From the NCBI GenBank assembly GCA_947471565.1, contig CANIVT010000016.1, positions 1-51,203 of the forward strand: a stretch of 51,203 nucleotides of DNA. The letters are read 5' to 3'. Source of the DNA: Spartobacteria bacterium (GTDB lineage Bacteria > Verrucomicrobiota > Verrucomicrobiia > Chthoniobacterales > UBA6821). This document shows, piece by piece, positions 32,717 to 42,444 of this stretch; position 1 is the stretch's first letter; the number at the start of each line of letters is the position of its first letter. The notes below the pieces were generated by a model that did no database searches, was not told the origin of the DNA, and was given only the letters and a program-made list of their open reading frames with translations. A program made the translations under genes and the position numbers.

Positions 32717-35032
32717 TTAAAACCTCTTCTCCTGGGCCATAGAGAACCAGTCGCTTTTGGCGCCGGGTCTGCCTCCATCCTGGCGGATGTATTTGCTGAG
32801 GTCCTCGCCGCGGCCGCCGGGTCTTCCTCCCGGACCACCTGGTCCACCCTGACGGGGTTGGCGGGGACCGAGTTCAACGTTGGTCTTGAGCGAGAGGGCG
32901 ATGCGTTTGCGCGGCAGGTCGACCTCCATGACGGTGGCCTGAACCTTCTGGCCGACCTTAAGGAAGTCGGCGGGGTTTTTCACGAAGTCGTCGCTGATCT
33001 GGCTGATGTGAACCAAACCGTCCTGATGGACGCCGATGTCGACGAAGGCTCCGAAGGCCGTGACGTTGGTCACGATGCCGGGAAGCTTCATGCCGGGCTG
33101 GAGGTCCTCCACCTTCTCGACCCCGTCGGCGAAGCTGAACGCCTCGAACTGCTCGCGAGGGTCGCGGCCCGGCTTGGAAAGCTCGGCGACGATGTCCTTG
33201 AGCGTGGGAAGTCCTACCTCGGGGGTGACGTAGCGGTCGAGTTTGATCGCGGCCCGTTTGGCAGGATCCCTCAGGAGATCGGTCACCGTGCAGCCGAGAT
33301 CGGCTGCCATCCGGTCGACGAGTTCGTAGCGCTCCGGATGGACGGCACTCGCGTCAAGCGGATGAGCCCCGTCGCGGATACGGAGGAAGCCGGCCGCCTG
33401 CTCAAAGGCTTTCGGTCCGAGGCCGCTGACTTTCAGAAGCTCGGCCCGTGATTTGAAGGGGCCATTGGTGTCGCGATGGGAGACGAGGCTTGCGGCCGTG
33501 CGGGAGTTCAGTCCCGAGACATAGGCGAGAAGATGGCGGGAGGCGGTATTGAGCTCCACGCCGACTTTGTTCACGCAGGAGACGACCACGTCATCGAGCG
33601 AACGCTTGAGCGCGGCCTGATCGACATCGTGCTGGTACTGACCGACTCCGATCGATTTCGGGTCGAGTTTCACCAGTTCCGCGAGCGGATCCATCAGGCG
33701 ACGTCCGATCGAGACCGCACCTCGGACGGTGACGTCATGGTTAGGGAATTCCTCACGTGCGATCTCGCTCGCCGAATAGATCGAGGCCCCGCTCTCGCTG
33801 ACCATGACGATCGTGATGGAGGAGGGGAGCTTGAGCTTCTTCACGAAGGCCTCGGTCTCGCGCGAGGCGGTGCCGTTGCCGATCGCGATCGCCTCGACCT
33901 TGTGGATACGGACCATGTTGAGGATCGCCTCAGCGGCCTCCATCTCCTCGCCTCGACTGCGGCCGGGATAGATGACCTCGTTGGCGAGGAGCTTTCCCTG
34001 ACGGTCGAGCAAAACGACTTTGCAACCGGTGCGGAACCCGGGATCGATGCCGAGAGTCATCTTCTGACCCAGGGGCGAAGCGAGCAGGAGCTCGCGGAGA
34101 TTGTCGGCAAAGACGCGGATCGCCTCCTCGTCGGCCTTCTTCTTGTAGAAAGTGCGGGCCTCCACCTCCATGGAGAAGCCGAGCAAGCGCTTCAAGCAGT
34201 CGTCGCAGGCAAGGCGCGCCTGCTCGGCGGCGGGTGAGCTTCCCTTCACAAAGAGCCCGTAGAGCGTGCCGAGCGCCTCGGTCTCGGGAGGAGTGAGACG
34301 GGTGTAGAGGAAGCCCTCGGTCTCGCCGCGTCGCATGGCGAGAATACGGTGGGAGGGGGCCGTGGCGGCGGGTTCGCTCCAGTCGAAGTAGTCCTTGAAC
34401 TTGGCTCCCTCCTCTTCCTTGCCTGAGACAAGGGTCGATTTCATGACTCCTTTCTCCAAATAGAGCGAACGCAGGCGGGCACGGGCAGTGGCGTCGTCAT
34501 TGATCCGCTCGGCAAGGATGTCGCGAGCGCCGGCAAGGACCTCGGCCACGGTGGCCACGGTCGAGGTCTTGGCATCGACCGTAACGCTGTTGCCTACGAA
34601 GGGGGCGGCCTCCTTCTCGGGATCGGTCAAGGGATCCTGGGCCCAGAGGAGCTCGGAAAGCGGTTCAAGACCGAGTTCCTTGGCGATCGTGGCGCGGGTT
34701 CGCTTTCTCGGCTTGTAGGGCAGGTAGATATCCTCGAGTGCGGTCAGTGTCGCGGCGGTATCAACCTTTGCCCGCAGTTCCTCGGTGAGCAGTTTGCGTT
34801 CCTCGAGCGAGGAGATGATCGATTCGCGCCTCTTGTCGAGGGTCTCGAGTTGTTCGATGCGGTCGCGGATCGACGTGATCTGGACCTCGTCGAGCTCGCC
34901 GGTGCGCTCTTTACGGTACCGAGCGATGAAGGGAATGGTCGCACCTTCCTCGAGGAGCACGGCCGTGGCAGCGACCTGACGAGGCTGAAGACCGAGTTCC
35001 TTGGTAATCTGAACGATGTGTTTTTCGAGCAT
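32717..35032 (-). CDS. tex: Tex-family transcription accessory / RNA-binding protein
   Basis: 771 residues. The order of domains is standard for Tex: an N-terminal helical Tex region (VAATAVLLEEGATIPFIARY, then RKERTGELDEVQI), a YqgF/RuvC-like domain from about residue 327 (LGIDPGFRTGCKVVLLD), helix-hairpin-helix motifs near 531-553 (LLKVSGLGPKAFEQAAGFL) and an S1 RNA-binding domain at about 643-712 (GIVTNVTAFGAFVDIGVHQD). A Gly/Arg-rich tail after S1 (RQGGPGGPGGRPGGRGED) is additional. It acts on RNA in the cytoplasm. Short tandem arrays flank the gene in inverted orientation. Confidence 0.95.
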   Translation of the reverse strand: MLEKHIVQITKELGLQPRQVAATAVLLEEGATIPFIARYRKERTGELDEVQITSIRDRIEQLETLDKRRESIISSLEERKLLTEELRAKVDTAATLTALEDIYLPYKPRKRTRATIAKELGLEPLSELLWAQDPLTDPEKEAAPFVGNSVTVDAKTSTVATVAEVLAGARDILAERINDDATARARLRSLYLEKGVMKSTLVSGKEEEGAKFKDYFDWSEPAATAPSHRILAMRRGETEGFLYTRLTPPETEALGTLYGLFVKGSSPAAEQARLACDDCLKRLLGFSMEVEARTFYKKKADEEAIRVFADNLRELLLASPLGQKMTLGIDPGFRTGCKVVLLDRQGKLLANEVIYPGRSRGEEMEAAEAILNMVRIHKVEAIAIGNGTASRETEAFVKKLKLPSSITIVMVSESGASIYSASEIAREEFPNHDVTVRGAVSIGRRLMDPLAELVKLDPKSIGVGQYQHDVDQAALKRSLDDVVVSCVNKVGVELNTASRHLLAYVSGLNSRTAASLVSHRDTNGPFKSRAELLKVSGLGPKAFEQAAGFLRIRDGAHPLDASAVHPERYELVDRMAADLGCTVTDLLRDPAKRAAIKLDRYVTPEVGLPTLKDIVAELSKPGRDPREQFEAFSFADGVEKVEDLQPGMKLPGIVTNVTAFGAFVDIGVHQDGLVHISQISDDFVKNPADFLKVGQKVQATVMEVDLPRKRIALSLKTNVELGPRQPRQGGPGGPGGRPGGRGEDLSKYIRQDGGRPGAKSDWFSMAQEKRF

Positions 35033-35172
35033 GGAGAAAGGTTGTTTAGACTGAAGACTGTTAGACTTTTAGGAAAAGAGGGGAGGCAAGTGCGTGAGGG
35101 GATGGAAGTTGGAAGCTGGGGAAAAAACGGAGAAGCAAATAGGGGGTAATGAAACTTGAAGCCTGAAAGCTG

Positions 35173-35188
35173 AGCTTTTTAGCTTTTC
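35173..35188 (+). repeat. Inverted counterpart of the octamer array, right side of tex
   Basis: The sequence gagctttttagctttt contains two units of the octamer complementary to the array at 32598-32621. It follows words cttgaa, cctgaaa and gctga that recur elsewhere in spacers around this locus. It overlaps the last codons of the PHP gene. Confidence 0.5.
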
Positions 35189-35877
35189 CCCACCGGCTTG
35201 GGATTGAAGATACGGAACCAGTTGCCGAAATTCTTCTTCATCGCTTCACGGAAGGGAAGGTAGTTGGCATTAAGAGTGCCTCCTTTTGGGACGGCCTCGA
35301 GCAGGGCTGCCACGGAAAGTTCCGTCAGGTCATAGGCCGTCGAGGAGATGCCGGCGGCCGAATCATGGTGGGCATCGCTTCCTGCCGTGGCGGCGAGCCC
35401 TCGACGAGCGGCGTAGGTGGCGGCGTCGGTATTGAAGCTCTTGAAGGTCACCGCGGCATTGAATGTCTCGATGGCGGCCAGATCGAGGTCGTCGAGTACT
35501 TCCTGACGGATTCCGGCGCGGAAGCGGTCAAAGGGGTGGGGTGCCACGGCGATGCCTCCCCGTTCCCTGACCGCGGCGACCACCTCGGCCGCGGGGCGTC
35601 CCTTCATCTGGGGGAGGGTGGTGCCAAGGCAGAGCAGGTGACCGTCGGCGGTGGAGACCTCCACCCCGGGAATGATCAGGAATCCATCCACCGCGAAGCC
35701 GTCCTTGCGGATCAAACCCTTGCGGGTCAGATAGTCGACCGCATCGCAGGTATTGTGGTCGGTGAGGGCAATACCACTCAACCCCTTGTGCTTTGCTGCC
35801 GCGACCATGGCCTCGGGCGAACCGCAAGCATCCGCCGAATAGTGCGTGTGAAGATGAAGGTCAAAGGCGTGGCGCAT
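35179..35877 (-). CDS. PHP-domain metal-dependent phosphoesterase
   Basis: 232 residues from the ATG at 35877. The PHP metal-binding motifs are in order: DLHLHTHYSADA at the N-terminus, LTDHNTCD, PGVEVS, APHPFDRF and AGSDAHH. These form the trinuclear site of PHP phosphoesterases (histidinol phosphatase or TrpH/nuclease-like). A start at 35952 or 36030 is possible in frame, but homology begins at FDLHLHTHYS, so the ATG at 35877 is preferred. It is divergent from the regulator at 35998. The substrate is unknown. Confidence 0.85.
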   Translation of the reverse strand: MRHAFDLHLHTHYSADACGSPEAMVAAAKHKGLSGIALTDHNTCDAVDYLTRKGLIRKDGFAVDGFLIIPGVEVSTADGHLLCLGTTLPQMKGRPAAEVVAAVRERGGIAVAPHPFDRFRAGIRQEVLDDLDLAAIETFNAAVTFKSFNTDAATYAARRGLAATAGSDAHHDSAAGISSTAYDLTELSVAALLEAVPKGGTLNANYLPFREAMKKNFGNWFRIFNPKPVGKS

Positions 35878-35997
35878 GGTTTTGAGATCAATACTCTGAA
35901 CTGAATTCCTGAACGCTGAAAAGGGAAACTGGGCACGGAGATCAATATTCATTTCATTTTGAATTGAAATCTCCAATGGCCCTGCTTTGTTTAAGCC

Positions 35998-36561
35998 ATG
36001 CCTCCGGCTTCCTCGGCCAAGGCGAGTCATGAGACTCCCGGATCAGCGAGCGGTTCCCGTTCGCCAAGGGCGGCAGCATCTCCTGATCCCTTGGTGGAAA
36101 TTCAGCTCGGAATGGCAGGTATCTTTGCCGATTTGGCTGACCTGCTCGGCAATCCTTCCTCTCTGGGATCAATTTACGGACTGCTTTTTGCCTCACCCAA
36201 TCCGCTTTCGATGGAGGAGATTGTGGAAAGACTCGGCATCAGTACCGGCACGGCCAGTCAGGGGTTGCGTCGGCTTGTGGAACTCGAAGCTGTGACCCCT
36301 ATCAAAGCTGAAGGGGAACGTGTGACCCGCTACACGGCCAAGTTAGAGCTAAGACCGTTTGTGTCGGCCTTTTTGAATCAGCAGCTACTGCCTCGTCTCG
36401 GGAAGTCGTCCGATCGTCTGGCCTCTCTGGAAGAAGCGCTAGGTGGACTCGAGCCGTCCGATCAGGAGGCGCTACGTTTCCGAATCAGTCGGGCCACAAA
36501 ATGGCACAATCGGGCGAAGACGTTCCTGCCGATTATCAGGCGCTTCCTAGGAAGCACCTGA
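35998..36561 (+). CDS. GbsR/MarR-like transcriptional regulator
   Basis: 187 residues. A Ser/Ala-rich N-terminus of about 30 residues precedes a winged helix (about 50-115). The wing contains SIYGLLFASPNPLSMEEIVE, then ISTGTASQGLRRLVELEAV and GERVTRYTAKLELR, the pattern of GbsR-type regulators. The C-terminal helices probably dimerise. It stands just upstream of the surface-polysaccharide locus and divergent from the PHP gene, so it could control either. The effector is unknown. Confidence 0.8.
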   Translation: MPPASSAKASHETPGSASGSRSPRAAASPDPLVEIQLGMAGIFADLADLLGNPSSLGSIYGLLFASPNPLSMEEIVERLGISTGTASQGLRRLVELEAVTPIKAEGERVTRYTAKLELRPFVSAFLNQQLLPRLGKSSDRLASLEEALGGLEPSDQEALRFRISRATKWHNRAKTFLPIIRRFLGST

Positions 36562-36582
36562 GTCGAAAGTCGAAAGTCGAGA
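36562..36582 (+). repeat. Heptamer array (gtcgaaa), left of the four-helix-bundle gene
   Basis: Units gtcgaaa, gtcgaaa and gtcgaga are contiguous, directly after the regulator stop codon. Their reverse complement, tttcgac, is the unit of the array at 37041-37068 on the other side of the gene. Confidence 0.65.
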
Positions 36583-36608
36583 GCCAGGACCATTTGATGC
36601 AACTCACA

Positions 36609-36992
36609 ATGAATACATTTCGGTTTGAGAAACTTGAGGTCTGGCAACAGGCCAGAAAGCTGAATCGAAAGATCTACGACTGTACGCGCGGATTTCCCGA
36701 TGAGGAACGTTATGCTTTGATGAGTCAGATCAGAAGAGCATCTGTTTCAGTGGCCTCCAATATCGCAGAAGGGTCGGGAAGAAACTCCGATGTTGATTTC
36801 TCCCGATTTCTTGAAATTTCCTATGGATCCCTGATGGAGGTTATTTCGCAACTATACCTCGCGTTGGATGAGAAATACATCAAAGAGGTCCAGATGCAGG
36901 AGATATCCGTTGCTGCTCACGGACTTTCCGCCCAGATAATCGCTCTTTCCAGAGCCCTTGGCAGACAACCTCGGCGAACTGAGGGGAAGTGA
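36609..36992 (+). CDS. Four-helix-bundle protein (23S rRNA intervening-sequence type)
   Basis: 127 residues from the ATG at 36609. The family pattern is complete: FRFEKLEVWQQARKL, MSQIRRASVSVASNIAEG, FSRFLEISYGSLMEVISQL and a last helix LSAQIIALSRALGR. Such proteins are often encoded in 23S rRNA intervening sequences or near mobile or repeat-rich DNA; their function is unclear. They are related to the Avd accessory protein of diversity-generating retroelements, but no reverse transcriptase or template repeat is seen here. Inverted heptamer arrays flank the gene. Confidence 0.9.
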   Translation: MNTFRFEKLEVWQQARKLNRKIYDCTRGFPDEERYALMSQIRRASVSVASNIAEGSGRNSDVDFSRFLEISYGSLMEVISQLYLALDEKYIKEVQMQEISVAAHGLSAQIIALSRALGRQPRRTEGK

Positions 36993-37000
36993 TTCTGGCC

Positions 37001-37068
37001 GTTCGCCGTTCGATTCAACCTCCGCCTGCATCTGCTAGCATTCGACGTTCGCCCTTCGTCTTTCGACT
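37001..37068 (+). repeat. Heptamer array (ttcg core), right of the four-helix-bundle gene
   Basis: gttcgcc and gttcgat at 37001-37014, then ttcgacg, ttcgccc, ttcgtct and ttcgact contiguous at 37041-37068. The unit is the reverse complement type of the left array at 36562-36582. The array ends five bases before the glf start. Confidence 0.6.
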
Positions 37069-37072
37069 CATT

Positions 37073-38221
37073 ATGAAGCATTTTTTAATAGTCGGAGCGG
37101 GTTTTTCCGGACTGGTTCTCGCAGAGCGGCTCTCGAGTCAACTGGGGGCGAAGTGCACAATCGTCGAGAAGCGCGGTCATCTTGGAGGTAATGCCCAGGA
37201 CGAGTATGATGCAGCTGGGGTGTTGGTTCACAAATACGGACCTCATTATTTCCGTACCAATTCGCCTCGCATCGTGGAGTATCTCTCCCAGTTCACCGAG
37301 TGGCATCCCGTTGAGTACAAGATTCTGAGCTGGTCAGACGGGCGCTATTGGAATTTCCCGATCAATCTCAACACCTTCGAGCAGTATCTGGGTCGCGAGA
37401 GCACTAGCGATGAGTTCGAGGCATGGCTTGCTTCCAAACGGGTGCCGATCGAGAAACCTTCGAATTCCGAGGAAGTCATCGTATCTCAGGTCGGTTGGGA
37501 GCTCTATGAAAAGTTTTTTAAGAACTATACCCTCAAGCAGTGGAAAAAGGATCCCAAGGATCTTGATGCATCCGTCTGCGGGCGGATCCCTATCCGTACC
37601 AACCGAGACGACCGCTACTTAAGAGAGGAATTTCAGGCACTTCCGAAGGAGGGGTATCACCGCATGTTCGAGCGCATGCTGGCCGCTTCACCCGGCGTCA
37701 AACTCCTTCTCAATACCGACTACCGCGATGTGGTGGAGAAGATTCCTCACGATCATCTGATCTATACCGGCCCGATCGACGAATATTTTGATTTCTGCTT
37801 TGGACCGCTTCCTTACCGATCGCTTCGCTTCGAGAACGAATCCATCACTCCGGAACAACTCCAGGGGAGGGAAGCCATCGCCGGGAAAACGGGATTCTGG
37901 CAACCCGCCATGCAGGTGAACTATCCCAATGACCAGGAATACACCCGCATCGTCGAGATTAAGCACGCGACCGGCCAGGAGACACCGAACACAACGATCG
38001 TCCGCGAATACCCGGATGATTACGCTCCCGGGAAAGAAGCCTATTACCCGATTCCTACTCCTGAGACCGCGGCACTTTACCGGAAATACGCCGAAAAAGC
38101 CGAATCTCTCAGCAATGTCTCATTCGTGGGCCGCCTCGCTACTTACCGCTACTACAATATGGATCAGGTTGTTGGTATGGCTTTGACGGAGTTTGAAAAG
38201 ATAAAAGATTATACCAACTAA
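37073..38221 (+). CDS. glf: UDP-galactopyranose mutase
   Basis: Flavoenzyme that interconverts UDP-galactopyranose and UDP-galactofuranose, 382 residues from the ATG at 37073. The FAD-binding start [20 protein letters not shown] and the segment [14 protein letters not shown] are diagnostic. [35 protein letters not shown] and the late [11 protein letters not shown] match the family. It opens the polysaccharide locus and implies a galactofuranose-containing surface glycan. The next gene starts two bases after its stop. Confidence 0.95.
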   Translation: MKHFLIVGAGFSGLVLAERLSSQLGAKCTIVEKRGHLGGNAQDEYDAAGVLVHKYGPHYFRTNSPRIVEYLSQFTEWHPVEYKILSWSDGRYWNFPINLNTFEQYLGRESTSDEFEAWLASKRVPIEKPSNSEEVIVSQVGWELYEKFFKNYTLKQWKKDPKDLDASVCGRIPIRTNRDDRYLREEFQALPKEGYHRMFERMLAASPGVKLLLNTDYRDVVEKIPHDHLIYTGPIDEYFDFCFGPLPYRSLRFENESITPEQLQGREAIAGKTGFWQPAMQVNYPNDQEYTRIVEIKHATGQETPNTTIVREYPDDYAPGKEAYYPIPTPETAALYRKYAEKAESLSNVSFVGRLATYRYYNMDQVVGMALTEFEKIKDYTN

Positions 38222-38223
38222 CC

Positions 38224-38925
38224 ATGAATACCCACTGTCTCAGCGTCATCATGCCTGTTTACAACGAGGCTAATACCGTTGAAGAGGTCATTCGCAAGGT
38301 TCTTGAGCAGCCCCAAGTCGCCGAACTGATCACTATCAACGATGCCTCCCAGGACAGCACCGGCGATGTGCTCCGAGAACTGGCTAAGAGTCTTCCTAGG
38401 ATGAAAGTCTTCGAGCATTCGGTTAATCAAGGCAAGGGAGCTGCGCTTCGCACCGGAATCTCACATGCTACACATCCCTACGTGCTGATTCAGGATGCGG
38501 ATCTGGAGTATGATCCAGAGGAATATCCTATCCTGTTGAAGCCAATCCTCTGCGGGAAGGCCGATGTCGTCTTCGGTTCGCGATTTATTGGAGGAGAAGC
38601 CCACCGCGTACTCTATTTCTGGCACTCCCTGGGGAACCAGTTTCTGACTCTTCTTTCCAATATGTTTACCAATCTGAACATCACTGATATGGAGACCTGT
38701 TACAAGGTCTTCAGAAGGGAGATCATTCAGTCAATTAGGATTGAGGAAAACCGTTTCGGCTTCGAGCCAGAGATCACTGCCAAGGTCGCTAGAAAAAAAG
38801 TCCGCATCTACGAGGTGGCCATCTCTTACCACGGTCGCACCTATGCCGAGGGTAAGAAGATCGGATGGAAAGATGGCATCAGTGCGATCCGCTGCATCCT
38901 GAAGTACGGAATGAGCAGACACTAA
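38224..38925 (+). CDS. GT2 glycosyltransferase, DPM1-like
   Basis: 233 residues, GT-A fold. [17 protein letters not shown] opens the nucleotide-binding half, and the metal-binding DAD lies at residues 91-93 ([11 protein letters not shown]). [11 protein letters not shown] and the [29 protein letters not shown] segments are typical of dolichol- or polyprenyl-phosphate sugar transferases. There are no C-terminal membrane helices, so the product is likely a lipid-linked single sugar used by the GT-C-like neighbour. This division of labour is inferred. Confidence 0.9.
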   Translation: MNTHCLSVIMPVYNEANTVEEVIRKVLEQPQVAELITINDASQDSTGDVLRELAKSLPRMKVFEHSVNQGKGAALRTGISHATHPYVLIQDADLEYDPEEYPILLKPILCGKADVVFGSRFIGGEAHRVLYFWHSLGNQFLTLLSNMFTNLNITDMETCYKVFRREIIQSIRIEENRFGFEPEITAKVARKKVRIYEVAISYHGRTYAEGKKIGWKDGISAIRCILKYGMSRH

Positions 38926-38977
38926 GGTTTAAGATGGGAGCTAATTTTTAGATAGCATCTTCTGTCTCACGTTATTC

Positions 38978-40867
38978 ATGATCTACGCCTTTTGGATCCT
39001 ACTAAGTACTTGGCTCGTTTGCTCGGGGTGGGTGCTTTCTTTACTCAAAGAGTTGAATGCGGGTGGATACATCATCTCGATGCTTCTGTTTGGAGTTCTG
39101 ATTCTAGTATTACTCCGCAAGGGGATTGGGACTGGTTTTTTTAAGCCCTTCTATCCTTGGAGAAAGCTATTTAGACGATTCCGAAGACCTTTTCCTCTGA
39201 TCTTTTTACTTTATCTCCTGCTTAACCTGCTTGGTGGTGCTCTTTATGCACCCACAAATTACGACGCGATTTGCTACAGATTGCCGAGGATTCTTCATTG
39301 GTGGAGTGAGGGGCAATGGCACTGGATCGGGGGTTGGAATGAGCGCATGGACTATAGTGCCACAGGGATGGAGTGGTTGATGGCCCCAATCCTAATCCTA
39401 TTCAAGACAGACCGGCCTCTCTTTTTGATTAATCTCATTTCTTACGCTCTGCTACCCGGCATGATCTACACCGCTTTTACCGGGCTTGGCATTGCGCGGC
39501 GCGTGGCCTGGTGCTGGATGTGGATTCTCCCGACCGCTTACTGCTTTGTTTTTCAGGCTGGAAGCATTGGTAACGACTGCTTGGCCGCAGTCTATTTGCT
39601 TGCCGCGGTGGTCTTTGCTATGCGGGCAGTGAGAACTTCTAGTTGGTCTGACGCCGCACTCTCTCTTCTCGCCGCTGCACTCATGACAGGAACAAAGGCC
39701 TGCAATCTTCCACTGCTTCTACCACTGGCGTTTGTGATGATTCCTCTTTGGAGGATTCTTTTCCTAAAGCCATATTCGACCCTTATACTCTGCATTGTGG
39801 CTGTTGCTATTTCATTCCTTCCTAATGCTGCATCAAATAGCATCCATACAGGTGATTGGAGTGGTGATCCTTTTAATAAGGAAAAAATGAAATTGTCCTC
39901 TCCGATTGCAGGTATTGCAGGCAACTCACTTCAGGCGTTGCTTGGTGCAGTGGCGCCCCCGCTGCTTCCCAATGCAAAGAGCCTTAGTCACAAAACAGAG
40001 CAATTAATAACTGGAACTCCCCTAAGGGGAATTCGAGAGCATTTTCCGAGATTGGGGCTCTGGCTTGGTGAAATGCCTTCTGAAGAGGGAGCCGGTATAG
40101 GAGTGGGTATTACGCTACTGGTTCTTATGTCAATTATGGGAGGGGTTTTTCTAGGTTTTGGAGGTATTATTTCAAAGAAGGCGATGATCTTCGGTACGCT
40201 CGCCTGGGTGGCCCTTACGGTTTTTATGGCTAAAATGGGCTCAGAGAGCATAGCTCGCCTGATAGCACCTTACTACATCGTCATTATGATTCCCCTTTTG
40301 GTGCTGAGATGTCAGGGGAGAGTGATCAGGAGTCGGTTTTGGAATTCCATCGCCGTCGTCTGTATGCTGATGGCTGCGGTCCCGCTGCTTCTCAGCCCCG
40401 GTCGCCCGCTCCTTCCGGTAAACTTCATGATCTCGTACCTCGTGAATTTTCCCTCAATGACGGGAATCTCCGAGCGGATGCAACGAGTCTATTCCGTTTA
40501 TGGTAGTCGATCCGATAGTCTTACCGAAGTGCGTGATCAGTTGCCGTTCGGCACTAAAACAATCGGTTTTGCCGGTTCAGGAAACGAATCAGAGTACTCC
40601 TTTTGGAAGCCATTTCCCGGGAGGCAGGTCAAGGATCTTAAACCTGTAGAGGGGAAGATAGCTGATCTTAAGGGGGTGGATGTAGTCCTTGGATCTGAGA
40701 TGGGGTTGGATGATCGCTATCACATGAAGGCCTCGGAATTCGCCGCCCGCATTGAAGGGAAAATACTTTGGCAGGGGAAAGTCGACACGATGGCTAGTAG
40801 GGAACCAATGATGTGGTATGTTATAGTCCCTTCTTCTGGTCGATATTTTATAAAAGATAAATCCTAA
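38978..40867 (+). CDS. Polytopic membrane protein, GT-C glycosyltransferase-like
   Basis: 629 residues with about eleven or twelve membrane segments. The first outer loop contains APTNYDAICYRLPRILHW, an acidic motif of the kind that marks GT-C enzymes. The C-terminal 130 residues are soluble and probably periplasmic. It follows a DPM1-like enzyme that could supply its lipid-linked donor. Assignment to a numbered family is not possible from sequence alone. Confidence 0.7.
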   Translation: MIYAFWILLSTWLVCSGWVLSLLKELNAGGYIISMLLFGVLILVLLRKGIGTGFFKPFYPWRKLFRRFRRPFPLIFLLYLLLNLLGGALYAPTNYDAICYRLPRILHWWSEGQWHWIGGWNERMDYSATGMEWLMAPILILFKTDRPLFLINLISYALLPGMIYTAFTGLGIARRVAWCWMWILPTAYCFVFQAGSIGNDCLAAVYLLAAVVFAMRAVRTSSWSDAALSLLAAALMTGTKACNLPLLLPLAFVMIPLWRILFLKPYSTLILCIVAVAISFLPNAASNSIHTGDWSGDPFNKEKMKLSSPIAGIAGNSLQALLGAVAPPLLPNAKSLSHKTEQLITGTPLRGIREHFPRLGLWLGEMPSEEGAGIGVGITLLVLMSIMGGVFLGFGGIISKKAMIFGTLAWVALTVFMAKMGSESIARLIAPYYIVIMIPLLVLRCQGRVIRSRFWNSIAVVCMLMAAVPLLLSPGRPLLPVNFMISYLVNFPSMTGISERMQRVYSVYGSRSDSLTEVRDQLPFGTKTIGFAGSGNESEYSFWKPFPGRQVKDLKPVEGKIADLKGVDVVLGSEMGLDDRYHMKASEFAARIEGKILWQGKVDTMASREPMMWYVIVPSSGRYFIKDKS

Positions 40868-40875
40868 TACGTTTT

Positions 40876-42444
40876 ATGTCTGCGACCTTCAATGCAAGCA
40901 AACTGGGTCTCTTTATCGTTATGGGTCTGGGCATTCTATTTGCATGGATGGCAGGCAATTATGTGGTCGAAGAGGACTACACACCCATAGCCGCTGTGCT
41001 CGGGTTTCTAGTGGTTGTCACCATGATATTCGGAGTGGGCCAGTCAATTTACGCTCTGATTCCTATCTGCTGGGGGTTGACTGGTAAGATCAGCGTTCTT
41101 CCATTGCCCTTTGATGTCCGCCAACTAGTAATCATGCTTGCCTGTGGACTGTTTATCCCAGCAATCATCTTTAAATCAAAGATGAGAAAGCCCCCTTTCG
41201 AGTCGATTGATCTCTGGATATGGATCAACCTTCTCTACATCGCAATCACATTCATTAGGAATCCTGTAGGGGTAGCGGCCATAGGTGGTAGTGCTCGTGT
41301 TGGAGGTAAGCCGTATGTAGATGTTATTCTCGGATTAATGGCCTATTTGATGCTTAGCAGATTCCGAATATCAACGAAATTTGCAAGCGCATTGCCGCTG
41401 TATATAGTTTTAGTAAGTGCTTTCACTGCATTTGCTGGAGGAGTTGCAATGTTAGTTCCTAGTGTTGGCAGTGTTCTTGGTAAGTTCTATAGTGCATTTT
41501 TGGATACGTCATACTACGCAGGCGGTGATGCTCTGCAGGCTGTGGTCGGAGAAACGCGCCTTGGATTTTTAACAGGATTAGGAAGTTCCTTAATTCTCTT
41601 TTGCATCTCAAGCGTCAATCCCATTCAGATGATAAGAATCCAAAATCTAAAACTTTTGTTTTTCTATTGCTCTGGGTATATCATGATTCTCTTGGGAGGA
41701 TTCCGTAACGGTATTATTGCAGCATTCTTGCAGACAGCGGTAGCTATTTTCATTCGTGATCGATTTGTCGGAGTTGTAAAATTCTTGTTCCTTATCTTCA
41801 TCATCGCGGTGGGAGGGATCCTTTTGAGCTATTCCTCAGTGAATCTTCCCTACACATTCCAGAGGGCTCTCTGCTTCCTTCCTGGAAACTGGGATGAGAC
41901 TGCAAAATCAGATGCCCAGGGAAGTAGCGAGTGGAGGTTTGAGATGTGGAAGATGGCTTTGACATCGGATAAGTATATCAAGAGCAAGTTCCTTGGTGAC
42001 GGGTTCGGGTTTCTAAGAGAAGATTTTGAGAGAGGAGTGGATATGATGTATGGAAGAACTAGCTTAGCGGCTAATGAAGTTGAGCAGGAGCAGTTCATGC
42101 TGGGTGGGGATTTTCATAGTGGTCCCGTTTCCTCTATTCGCTTTGTCGGATATGTGGGGTTGGTGCTGTTCTTGATACTTCTTGTGAAGTGTGTATATTA
42201 TGCAACCAGCGTTATTAGGAAAGCAACCGGAACCCCTTTTCAAAAGATTAGCCTATTTATAGGAATACCTATCATTATCTATCCGATATTCTTCGTTTTT
42301 GTTTTTGGTGATTATCGAACAGGTATAGTAGATCTTTTATACTCTGTTGGAATGATAAAGTTGCTGACCTTCTCACTGCAGGACTACCAAGCAGGCAGAG
42401 GCAGGGGGAATGCGCTCCACCCAGCACGTAGTCCCTCGCTCTAA
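40876..42444 (+). CDS. O-antigen ligase/polymerase-like membrane protein
   Basis: 522 residues, very hydrophobic, with about eleven membrane helices. A large periplasmic loop near residues 325-420 contains SSEWRFEMWKMAL, GDGFGFLREDFERG and HSGPVSSIRFVG, the loop position and H-S-G pattern of Wzy/WaaL-type proteins. It probably polymerises or ligates the repeat units of the surface glycan. Its stop overlaps the next start by one base. Confidence 0.8.
   Translation: MSATFNASKLGLFIVMGLGILFAWMAGNYVVEEDYTPIAAVLGFLVVVTMIFGVGQSIYALIPICWGLTGKISVLPLPFDVRQLVIMLACGLFIPAIIFKSKMRKPPFESIDLWIWINLLYIAITFIRNPVGVAAIGGSARVGGKPYVDVILGLMAYLMLSRFRISTKFASALPLYIVLVSAFTAFAGGVAMLVPSVGSVLGKFYSAFLDTSYYAGGDALQAVVGETRLGFLTGLGSSLILFCISSVNPIQMIRIQNLKLLFFYCSGYIMILLGGFRNGIIAAFLQTAVAIFIRDRFVGVVKFLFLIFIIAVGGILLSYSSVNLPYTFQRALCFLPGNWDETAKSDAQGSSEWRFEMWKMALTSDKYIKSKFLGDGFGFLREDFERGVDMMYGRTSLAANEVEQEQFMLGGDFHSGPVSSIRFVGYVGLVLFLILLVKCVYYATSVIRKATGTPFQKISLFIGIPIIIYPIFFVFVFGDYRTGIVDLLYSVGMIKLLTFSLQDYQAGRGRGNALHPARSPSL

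Noticed and set aside
33476-34237. 253-codon plus-strand frame opposite tex
   Set aside because: Tex is unambiguous on the minus strand; the antisense frame is a by-product of codon bias.
36562-37068. Diversity-generating retroelement, suggested by the Avd-like four-helix bundle
   Set aside because: No reverse transcriptase, no template/variable repeat pair and no target gene are present; the repeats are only 7 bp.
36562-37068. CRISPR array, suggested by the regular short repeats
   Set aside because: Units are 7 bp and contiguous or degenerate, without spacers of 30-40 bases, and no cas genes are present.
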